From the NCBI GenBank assembly GCA_009809945.1, contig WTPW01000772.1, positions 179,867-243,866 on the forward strand: a stretch of 64,000 nucleotides of DNA, read 5' to 3'. Both the position numbers and the translations under genes were made by a program. Origin of the DNA: Gigaspora margarita (Eukaryota > Glomeromycota > Glomeromycetes > Diversisporales > Gigasporaceae). Position 1 is the first letter of the stretch, and each line of letters starts with the position of its first letter. Of the stretch, positions 49,131 to 58,728 are shown in pieces. The notes beneath the pieces were generated by a model that was not told the origin of the DNA, ran no database searches, and worked only from the letters and a program-made list of their open reading frames with translations.

Positions 49131-50124
49131 ATATTCACACAATTTATAATTAACTAAATTCTTTATCAATATTACTTACATGTCAAACTTCAGGAAGTAT
49201 GTATAGAATTTATTCAAGTGAGACCTATACATTTATAGTCAATAGAACTCTTTATTAAATATAACTTTTCTGTTCTTTTACTTGTTAAACTAACAGTCGG
49301 TATGTATAGAATTTATTTGAAAGAAGATCTACACATTTCATAATTCATTAAAATATAATTTTTTTCATTCTTTCACTTATGTTAAACTATTAGAGCGTAT
49401 GCATAGAACTTATTAAAAAAGATCTGCACGTTTTGCAGTATTTTCAATAGAATTTCTCTATTAAAATATAACTTTTTTTGTCTTTTACTTGCTAAACTAA
49501 CAGTCGGTAATGTATAGAAATTAGTCTAAAATAATATCTACATACCTATAATTAATACATAGAATTTTCTATTCTTTTACTTGCGTGTTAAACTACCAGG
49601 GCGTATGTATAGTGTTTATTTTAAAAAAAAAATGAATGATAATAGAATTCTATTAAATCTTATATTTCTATTCTTTCACGCATATATATAAACAATTAGA
49701 CGGTATGTATAATAGAATTTATTCGAAAAAATCTACAAATTTCGAATTCTCTATTAAATATTATTTTTGTACTCTTTTGCTTATGCATTAAACTATCAGA
49801 GAGTATGTATATAATGATTTATCCAAGAAAAGATCTGCATAATTATAGAATTTTCTATAACATTAAAATATTATTGCATTAAATTATCAGAGGGTATGTA
49901 TTACAATTTTATATTCAATGAAATTTTTTATTAAAATTTTCTCTATTCTCTCACTTGTAATAAACTATTAGACAGTATGTATGGAATTTATTCAAAAATA
50001 GCATAATTCTCCAGAATTCTCTATTAAAATATTACTTTTCCTTCTTTTATATATGTGTTTAACTACCAGAACGTATGTATAGAATTTATTCAAAGAAATA
50101 TTTACACGTTACATTGTTAATGGA

Positions 50125-50205
50125 GTACTCCAAACTATAAAGTACACCAGTTTAAAACTGGAGTAGTTTATATGTTTTATTATAGTTTGAATATTATATT
50201 AAATA
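50125..50205. repeat. short insertion in the last array intron
   Basis: About 80 bp with internal inverted words (CTCCAAACTATAA / TTATAGTTTGA; CCAGTTTAAAACTGG) absent from other cassettes. It lies in the intron 50073-50304 that ends at the kinase exon. Confidence 0.55.
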
Positions 50206-50304
50206 CCCTAGAATTCTCTATAAAAATATTATTTTTCTATTTTTCTATTTTTTTTTTTACTTATATATAAGTATTTCCAATAACTAATGTAAAAAACTAC
50301 ATAG

Positions 50305-51913
50305 GGATTCTGCATTCGGAAAATGTGAAAAATGTAATGAAGATAATACTTATTATGTCTGGTGTCAGAAATGTGATTCAGAAGATGCTATTAAAGAAAT
50401 ATTGCCAAGTGGAGATAATGATATAGATAATTGCATTAAAGAATTTCAACTTGAAGCTATAATGCATGATGAGGTGATTGAATGGATCCCATTTAATAGA
50501 CTGAGTAATATTAAAAAAATTGGTAAAGGAGGTTTTGGCACAGTGTTTTCAGCAATCTGGTTAGACGGCATACGAACTACTGTGAAAGATAGACAGGATA
50601 AAGAATATACAAAATCACGCGAAAAATCATCTAAAGTTGCCCTCAAAACTTTGTCTAATTCTCAAAATCTTCCGACTGCTGATGTTTTGCAAGAAGTAAG
50701 TTAAATTTATTGCTTAATCATAAAGTTATATTTAAAGTATAAAGCAAATAATTAATGTAAGTTTATTTCACAAGTTCAAAAATCATATGCGGTGTAAAGT
50801 AGAAGGTAGTGAACTGGGTATATATGGATTAACTCAATGTACTGAAAATCAAGAGCATCTTAAAGCTGGTGATTACCTGATGGTGATTGAATTTGCTGAT
50901 TGTGGAGATCTTAGTAGTTATTTGCAAAAAAATTTCAAAAAACTTACGTGGGAGCATAAATTGTTGCGACTTATTGAAATATCATGTGATTTAGCAAAAA
51001 TTCATAAAGCAGGATATATTCATAGAGATTTCCATAGTGGAAATATTTTGCTAAGACAAATTGGCATAATGAAGACTGATGTAATATCTTATATTACAGA
51101 TCTTGGATTATCTGAAAAATTTGGTGAACATATTTCAAAGGGAGATGCTTTTGGAGTTTTGCCCTATGTTGCACCTGAAATCTTATCTGGTGATTATAAT
51201 ATTCATACACCAGATGTTGATATTTATGGATTGGGTGTTATTATGGTAGAAATGTCAACTGGACAGAAACCCTTTGAAGGTGATAAATATGATACAAAGC
51301 TTGCAGTCAAGATTTTGAAAGGATTGCGACCAAAATGTTCGTTTATTAGAACACCTGATTGTTATATTGAATTAGCTAACAAATGCATGCAAAAAGATCC
51401 ACAGAAACGGCCCACTGCCATTGATGTTGCTATAAATCTTCGTCATCAATTTGAATACATTAAGAGTCATAAAAAAATTGATAAATTATGTGTAAAAGAA
51501 AAATTTTTAGTTGCTGATAAAGCTATCAAAAATTCATCTATGATTAAACAAAACCCTTCAGAATCTATTTTTGCAAGCAAAAGCATTAATAGAAATGAAA
51601 TAAATCTTGCTTTAAATGAAGGTATTTAACATAATTTATTATATATTTGTTAACAAAAACAATCAAAAGATTAGAATCCATGTAGACTAAAATCGTAAAG
51701 CTGTTTATATTGGGTTTTAACTTAATTAGTAATTCCAAAATTAGAAATACTGCTTTAATTGTTAATAAACTCATAAACCTAATTATTATTCTATTTTTCT
51801 AAATTTAGATCAACCAACTGATTCTACTAGTATTTTGATAGGTGAGTATTGTATTGAATTGATTTATAATTAATAAAATTGATATTTATTTTTTATAATT
51901 TTTAGATGAATAA
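50305..51913 (+). CDS. zinc-ribbon + TKL-type protein kinase, C-terminal exons of the array-containing gene
   Basis: Exons 50305-50695, 50775-51621, 51809-51841 and 51906-51913 (stop TAA). The first exon starts with one base that completes a phase-2 codon. It then reads a Cys-pair ribbon (GKCEKC...WCQKC) and, after an acidic linker, the kinase: GKGGFGTV loop, VALK lysine, LQE (helix C), HRDFHSGNILL catalytic loop, DLG magnesium motif, APE motif and DIYGLGVIMVEM. All catalytic residues are present, so an active Ser/Thr-type kinase of the large expanded Glomeromycotina TKL class is expected. There is no good start codon of its own: upstream in-frame sequence lies in the array, and the ribbon precedes the first internal Met. 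Joined to the N-terminal exons and 140 triplets, the total is 2565 nt, exactly 855 codons. The tail exons (DQPTDSTSILI, DE) rest on GT-AG sites only. Confidence 0.85.
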
Positions 51914-52244
51914 AGAACTATAACCAAAAAATATACTACGTAAACAGTGTTGGGTACTCAAGTAAAATACTCAGGACTCCTAAAAACCTTACAAGAACTG
52001 AAATCAGGATCTTATATCTCATCTACATTATATTATATTTTTTTAAAAAAAAACACTACAACTGTAACTCTAAATATATCTAGGAGTAGTGATGGTTATT
52101 TAGTTTATATATATATATATTTATATTAAAAACAATTATACAATATGTTTATCATCATGGTTTTTTGTATTTGTTATAATTCTTAGTTTTTATGAACTTT
52201 ATATATAAATTTTGAATAAATATTGTTATATTAAAGTATTTATA
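51914..52244. other. 3' flank of the kinase gene
   Basis: AT-rich; includes TATATATATATATT at about 52109 and AATAAATATTG near 52216, a possible polyadenylation region. No gene. Confidence 0.4.
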
Positions 52245-52414
52245 CATTATAATCTCAATATAATGAACCTCAACATAATGAGCTCTAATTGTATAACGAA
52301 GCATATTTCTAACTTATATGCTTAAATTGGCCCTGATATAATGAAATTACTAATAAATTTTTGATATAAAGAAGCAAAACCTCTAATCCAGAGCTTCATT
52401 ATATCGAGGTTATG
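52245..52414. mobile_element. pogo/Tigger-like MITE
   Basis: 170 bp with ends CATTATAATCTCAATATAATGAACC and the inverted GAGCTTCATTATATCGAGGTTATG. The CTCRATATAATGA terminus is typical of pogo-class elements. Not coding. Confidence 0.75.
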
Positions 52415-52930
52415 TTTGTATTATCATATATATTAATTAAATTTTTTAACAAAAAAAATTTTTTGGTATTTTTTTTATTTTATTTATTAAGAAAGGTTGT
52501 TAATATTTTAACAAATAAATATAATAACGATAAACTCAATATAACTAATATAATATGCTATAGAAGATTTTGGATATATTTAATCTTTATATACAGTATA
52601 TAGTTATTCAATTATACTAAGGGGTGTACCTGTTATTATATAATTTTATAGAAGAGGGAGTGGTAATGATTTATCACGTATATATAAGCTTAAGTATTTG
52701 ATTGGCTCTTTTTAATTATGTGTATTTCAATCATAAGATCATTAAAGTTGCACTATCTGTATTAGACGGTTATGAATTAATTGACCATTTTATCTGTTTG
52801 ATCGTGACCAATCATAAAAAAAATTTTTTAAGTATGATCATTCGTTCAGTAACATATCTAAGTGATCAGCAACCTCAGAGTTTAATTACCAAAACAAGAG
52901 GTCATTACAATGCCTATGGAGCCACAGAGT
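52415..52930. other. spacer without a supportable gene
   Basis: AT-rich. A frame at 52702-52932 has no recognisable protein features. Confidence 0.35.
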
Positions 52931-53655
52931 AGGGGTCTGCAAATTACCCATTTTTGTGGCCTGCCCGGCCCGTATCTAACTTTAAAAATTTTTGCCAGCC
53001 CGGTCTAGCCCATATTTATAAAATTTTATTATTATGCCCGGTCCGGCCCACAAATATACAATATAAAAAATTAAATATATATTTATAAATTAAAAATCTA
53101 TAAATTATTAATTTTTATAATTAAAAAATTTAAAATCTTTTATTAGTTTATTAAAAATTTTAAAGGCTTTTTATTTATTTATTGAAAATTTTAAACCTTT
53201 TTATTTATTTATTGAAAATTTTAAAGGTTTTTATTTGTTAAAAATTTTAAAAACTTTTATTTGTTAAAAATTTTAAAAATTTTGTTTATTAAAATTTTTA
53301 ATATTATATTTAGGGTTTTAGAATGTAGTGCACCTGCACTGCAGTGCACCCCTTTTATGTTTCTCAAAATTTTACTAGGGTAATCCCTGTTATATGTTTA
53401 ACAAAAATGCTCGTCTCGTGATTTTACTATAATTCTATAACTTTGATGCTAACCGTAACGCTAACTCTAACCCTAACCCTAATTATCAGTTATATTTGTT
53501 ACTATAGGGTGCACTGTTTACTAAATTCCCTTATATTTATTTAAAATTTTTTGTCTAATTAGTCACAAGTATAAAATTTAGTAATTAGTCCCAGCCCAGC
53601 CTACAAATTTTTGCAGGCCAGACTATGGGACCCAATACAGGACTCTACTAGAACT
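52931..53655. mobile_element. GC-word element (GGCCCGG/CCGGGC) with nested repeat
   Basis: The left end (AGTAGGGGTCTGCAAATTACCC, CCCGGCCCG words) and right end (TTTTTGCAGGCC, ...GGACTCTACTAG) are partly inverted to each other. The element is AT-rich in between, with repeated AAAATTTTAAA...TTTTTATTT words at 53140-53290. A MITE with telomere-like words (53315-53530) lies inside. No target duplication found. Confidence 0.5.
53315..53530 (-). mobile_element. MITE-like repeat carrying CCCTAA-type tract, second copy
   Basis: Reverse-orientation relative of 4085-4300, sharing GTGCACCCCTTTTATGTTTCTC and the internal CTAACTCTAACCCTAACCCTAA. Given as parts of one family. Confidence 0.6.
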
Positions 53656-54719
53656 CTAAAGAATACATAAATAATTCAGATCTGATTTGTATAATCTTAG
53701 CCAAAAATAATATATAAAATGTATAAATAGGTCAAATAGTTTAAAAAAATTTTACTATATAAAAATGCAATATTTAATGAATTTCTATTAAAAAAATTTT
53801 TTAGTAATATTTGAGTTATCTATAATAACTATGCATGGGTCTTTGTTCTGTCTATAGTAACTATAGACCTATTAGCACTAATCAATAAACAAGCATTAGT
53901 ATACTAAGAGATAGGTGAAGTAATAAGATGAAAGAAGATAATCTTCTCAACTAATCAAAGGCCTTAAATGATCTTGCCTTGGCAATTGACAATGTTTTTT
54001 CTTATATTGCTAATTGCATATTTAAACTATAAGATAACCTTTTGCTTTTTTTGCTATTTTTTAATAATATAATAGTTCATATTTCAAAGTATATGCAATT
54101 ACAGAAAGATGCTTGCATCTAACCAAAAAAAAATATAAAAACTAAAAAGGACCTAATAAATTATAATATATATATATAATATAGAGAACAATGATTTCTA
54201 TATAATAATAATCTTGTTAAAAAACAAAATGTATCTTATTAGAGATATGTATTATAACAAAAACAATGATAATAGATTATATAATTATTCATATAATATA
54301 CAAATAATTAGTTAATTTGGATTGATCTTTAATTTTTAATCAATTGTAATTCAATTGATCAAACTTTTGAATATTTTATAAATAATCAATTATATTATCA
54401 ATTAAAAAAATTTTATCAATTGCTATCTCTAACCTGTATTATTCAAATATTAAATTTAATTTGGTTATATTCTTATTTAATCGAGTTAATAGAAGTACTA
54501 TACCAAGACTAATATTATATTTTTGAAATATTCATTATTATAAAAAGAAGTATAATTCTTATTTTTAGACTTAATTTTTTTATAACACATCAAATACTAA
54601 TTATTTTTATTTCTTTTTGTCTTTTATATAATATGATTTGAACTTCTATTGATTATTAAAAAAAGAAATAAAAAAGAGAATTTAATATAATAAAATAGAG
54701 TACAATTATTCATTGCATA
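53656..54719. other. AT-rich spacer without a gene
   Basis: The duplicated word GTAATATTTGAGTTATCTATAATAACTAT...GTCTATAGTAACTATAGACC forms weak inverted structures at about 53805-53870. Nothing else is supportable. Confidence 0.4.
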
Positions 54720-55060
54720 GTGTGATGTAACTTATATGTCACTTTCACACAATAAACCAATCAAAATTTAAATTATGTGTAATGTAGCATTATCAAAAAA
54801 ATCAAAACAAAATGGTTGTTTTTTTCAAAAATCAGACATAACTCAAAATTTAGTATATGAAACTACTCTTCAAGTTTTACCAAAAAAATTTCTTGCAAAT
54901 TTTACTATAAAATACTCTTTTCCCACCTATACACTACTCTTAGCTTACCCTAAACCTAACAAACAAAAAATAGGATATTTTAGTTATTTTAATTTCATGA
55001 TCTTACGATCTGCAACAGGTGCAACATCACATATGCATTGTATAAATTCTCTCAATAAAA
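54720..55060 (+). mobile_element. MITE-like repeat (family of 11.2 kb), second copy
   Basis: It shares with 11210-11500 the order CCAATCAAAATTTAAATTATG, AAATCAAAACAAAATGG, TATGAAACTACT, AAAAAAATTTCTTGC and CCTAAACCTAACA. The open frame across it is not a gene. Confidence 0.5.
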
Positions 55061-55789
55061 TAATAAATTAAATTAATATAAGGCAATTGATTACTTATAG
55101 TTTTATTCAATATTAGAAAGTATTTCTAGTAAATTAGAAGTTTCAAATTTGTGTAACAGACCAAAAAAAGGTAAATTGGTAAAGTCTTCCCAAAAGGCGA
55201 CATTATTTATTTAAATTTGTTGGCATTAAAATTATTTAATAATATATTAACTTTTTTTGTAAACAAATATGATACTGTAAATCTCAAAGAATAAATTAAG
55301 AAGTCAGATAATATGTCAATTGCAAATTTGAAAGAAGTTGTACAAAATCTAATTCATAATTTGTTTGTATGCTTTTTTAGGATAATTTGCCTTTTTATAG
55401 TTGGTTATTATATTCATTATAGGAAATTTTGTTGCACATATTGCAACAAAGTTTCTTATATATTTGTAATAAAATTAAAGAACATATTTTATTATATAAT
55501 GCAAAATATGAATTGGTACAAATAATGACTATCTTTTTCTTTAGCTAATAGTAGAAGAAATCTATTATTTTTTTAACAGATTAAATCTTTCTTTTGTATA
55601 AATTTTGTTGGAGTGGCCTTACTGGCATGGTCTTTTTTGATTAATAAAAGAAATTTACACTTGTAGCAATTTTGGTTAAAGCATTTTTATATATGTAGAA
55701 GTAATAGCAAATTATATATAATATACTATCTACAACTATAATAAAATTTAGACAATCCAAATATATTTTTTATATATCAAGACAGTAAG
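55061..55789. other. AT-rich spacer without a recognised gene
   Basis: A 70-codon frame at 55313-55525 contains three Cys and a hydrophobic run but matches nothing I know, and its codon use is like the surrounding AT-rich DNA. Not called. Confidence 0.35.
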
Positions 55790-56560
55790 TTATGTTATAA
55801 GTTGCAACTAAGTCTTGTAACAAAATTTTTAACAATAGAAATCATGACTGTTAATTCCAATGCAAACTGACCACTACATCCTGTATCATTCAGTAGCCTG
55901 TGTGCTAAATTATATCAGAAATCATGACTGCAATTTCAATACAAACTGACTCAACTACATGCTGTAATAGCAAATAAATTTTACAGTAAATCTTGATAGA
56001 AATCATGACTGTTAATTCCAATACAAACTAACTCAACGCATACTGACTGTGCCACAATAGCTCATAAGATTCATAACAAAATATTTACAGTAATTTTTGA
56101 TAGAATTTATGACTATCAAGCTAACTAAACCTTAAATATATACCATCTGTATCACCACAATAGTCAGTAAGTTTTGCAACAAATTTTTTTATAGCAAACA
56201 TGATAGTAATTTCAATACAAAAACTAATTCACATAATGTGCACCACAATTGTCATTATTTTTTATAGCAAAATTGTTTATAATAAATTATAGCATTGTAG
56301 AATTCGCAACTGCATTTTCAACGCAAAATGTGTATCATGATAGCAACTTTATAACAAAATTTTTATAACAAATCATAATAGAATTTTATAACTATGATTC
56401 AACACAACTTGTGTATCACCATAGTCGTTTATAATTTTTTTGTAACAAATTTTTTACAATAAGTTATGATATAATAATTTCAAAACATACATATGCTACT
56501 GCATTAGTAATACAACCTAACTTAACCACGTATTGTGTCATCATGATAGCTCATAAGTAG
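55790..56560. repeat. satellite B, third block (~95-bp unit)
   Basis: About eight diverged units with TTGTAACAAAATTTTTAACAATAG, AAATCATGACTGTTAATTCCA and ATACAAACTGACTCAAC words (each under 25 bases and variable). These match the satellite at 13.6-16.6 kb in word order. The consensus here differs, for example in GACTGTTAATTCC. Confidence 0.75.
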
Positions 56561-58164
56561 GGTTGTTAAAATTTTATATAAGTTAATTTATGAAATTTAT
56601 ATAATTTTTTAATTTTTTTATATAAAATTTTAAATAAATTTTTATTTATTAAATAAATATTTATGATATAAGTAAATTATTAATAGTCATATAATTTTTA
56701 TCACTTGGTTATATAATTTTATCTTTTTAATTTTTTACCAATTGAGAAATAATTGCGTCATTTCAAAATTTAAGAACAATTATTGATAGATACTGCTTAT
56801 ATAGAACATGAGTATGGATAATAAAAAGTACTGACTAGTTATCAATTAAATTTTGAATATAACCTACTTAGCTTCTGTTTTTGGTTTTAGCACAACTACG
56901 TTTTGCAGCTACCTCATGATATTTTTAATGAATAATATTTGAATATCAAAGTCATTAGGGCTGTGATATTTACCTTTTTGATGCATTTATTGTTAGAAGT
57001 ACTAGTTGACTATAGAGTCAACTGATCGAAAAATGGGGCCAAGCACAATGAATGCCACATGACTGCAGGCATGTGACATATCAGAACTGTTCAAATAACA
57101 ATCATCTATGTGCGTAATACAGTACAACAATCATGTGCAATACATCAACTAATTATAAAAAATCAGAGATGACATAGCCAATAGCAGCCATGGCTACAAT
57201 GTAGATCTCCAATGTGCAACAAGCTATCAATTCACCACATAAATACGAATGTCTGGCAGACATCAAACTCTCACCCAGAAATTTTATTTTTTGCAATCAT
57301 ATAGACACACAGTTAAATATACTCAAAATCCAAAAAAAAAAGAAACATAGAAGGTAACAATAGCCCCAAAACCTCTGACGAACCTACTGAACACACTGCT
57401 ATCACAATTGACATATCAAAATTGATAGCAACACAAAGGCGTACATCAGTGCAGCTTGTCAGAACACTGCAAATATAATAATTGCATCTATCAAAGCTTA
57501 TATCGACCAGAATGGTGCAACTAAATAGCAACAATCAACAAAATAAACAAACACATCGATTAATGCTTTGACCAACTCTAGCCAAACAAATTCCAACAAC
57601 AACACCTCAACCCACATGGAAAGCTCATACCTTCGCAACACAACCACGATCTAGACACAATATCACCACAGCAGCAGTTCCCTAGCCAGCAACAAGAAGC
57701 CACTCATAATCACAATCTGCATGCGTCTATATCTCAGCACAAAGAAAAACAAGTGGATCACGGCAGTACAGTTCAACAAGGTAATTGCCCACTAACACCA
57801 CTTCTTAATAACTTCATCATCAACAAAGCAACTATGCAGAGAGTCATTGATACCTCAAAATACAATACTCCTGCTCGGGTGCTTGACAGCTATGTACAAA
57901 CTAACCACACGAAAATACCCATCATTTGAGTACAACAAAGTCGACCTTCCCCCCAGTGCTTAGTTTAACAACCAATATATGGCAAGTATCGAAAGTATTA
58001 GATTATGTGGATCCTCAACTAGGCCGAGAAACAAAAAGCACTAGAAATATTACCAAATAAACCAAACCTACCTCCATGTCTCTAGAAGGCCATTGCAATC
58101 AGAAGCTATATTGACCTTGCTAAATTTAGCTACAAAAACCTAAAGGCAAATATGCAGTACAATA

Positions 58165-58728
58165 ATGAAGAACAATCTCTACACACTGCTGAAGGTGGAA
58201 TCATTGCTATTAGAAAGCAAAGCCACCCAAAAATTCATTAATATCTCCAAATGGCTCCTTGCATTTCGAGCATACATAGAAGCAATCTTAATAATATACG
58301 ATCTTAGAGAACAAGAGTTCAATACATATCGAGACCATATCAATACACTCTGCATCAAGCATGAATTTGCAGCTGTGGCTGCCTACGATGAAAATCATTG
58401 ACTTTACTTAACTACCAACTGCGATTTGACCTTGTTTGAGTACAACATTGAGGTAGAAGGTGAAAACTTCGATGCAACTACTGCCAAGAAACAGTATATG
58501 ATTGCTACTCCTCGCAACACAAAACCAAATATCACCTGGCATGACAGTAGGCAAATCTGCATTAACTGGAACCATAAGGGCTGCCCTAATAACAGAACCT
58601 ACAAATGGGTCCACGCATGTCTCATATGCAAAAAAACAGGCCATCCAGAGCAACAATGTTTCTTCAACAAATCAGCTTCATCTAGACAAACTGAAAATCG
58701 AAACCAAGAGTTAAATAGGCAACAATAA
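58165..58728 (+). pseudogene. DIRS-like gag region with one in-frame stop
   Basis: One frame runs from 58165 to the TAA ending at 58728, broken only by TGA at 58399-58401. The C-terminal half holds a Cys/His cluster (ICINWNHKGC, then HACLICKKTGHPEQQC), as in nucleic-acid-binding gag-like proteins. The upstream part, 57.2-58.16 kb, has the same composition but many stops and frameshifts. The single TGA between two clearly continuous halves indicates decay. Confidence 0.75.

Larger units (their letters stand above)
35128..50304 (+). repeat. array of ~140 tandem intron cassettes, each with a 3-nt putative microexon
   Basis: The unit is ~100 bp: NNN|GTATGTATAGAATTTATTC, AAAAAAGATCTACACATTTT, ATAGTCAATAGAATTCTC, TATTAAAATATTACTTTTC, TATTCTTTTACTTACATG, TTAAACTACCAG|. 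I read 140 consecutive units. The distance from (C/T/A)AG to the donor is three bases each time; about 125 donors are GTATGT, and one (after 45473) is a poor GTGGCA. Triplet starts: 35221 35325 35410 35512 35594 35694 35770 35867 35965 36061 36170 36236 36340 36434 36542 36902 37005 37107 37222 37316 37422 37526 37624 37729 37838 37945 38040 38147 38230 38317 38423 38509 38605 38715 38824 38923 39017 39110 39201 39312 39416 39510 39603 39708 39794 39897 40001 40106 40199 40307 40414 40515 40622 40741 40835 40939 41036 41143 41631 41719 41835 41938 42016 42114 42195 42305 42398 42470 42572 42667 42770 42866 42973 43076 43161 43267 43591 43689 43794 43900 43985 44069 44171 44277 44388 44494 44590 44688 44790 44891 44984 45090 45196 45288 45379 45473 45573 45657 45785 45882 45981 46076 46184 46273 46364 46467 46581 46668 46779 46874 46970 47077 47212 47323 47419 47522 47623 47720 47822 47926 48022 48129 48219 48338 48432 48545 48654 48770 48879 48982 49194 49297 49394 49504 49600 49700 49800 49891 49972 50070. 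That the triplets are spliced into mRNA is inference. Confidence 0.93.

Noticed and set aside
35128-50304. CRISPR-like array
   Set aside because: Units are ~100 bp with 3-base variable slots and splice-site edges in a eukaryotic gene; no spacer-sized inserts or cas genes.
50402-50704. A separate small kinase gene starting near 50402
   Set aside because: There is no ATG at 50402 (the codon is TTG), the zinc-ribbon codons precede it in frame, and the frame ends in a donor GTAAGT, not at a real stop.
52702-52932. 76-codon frame after the kinase gene
   Set aside because: No homology recognised, no context; its end runs into the boundary of a GC-word element.
54775-55071. 98-codon frame
   Set aside because: It lies in a dispersed repeat that also occurs at 11.2 kb, where it is not open.
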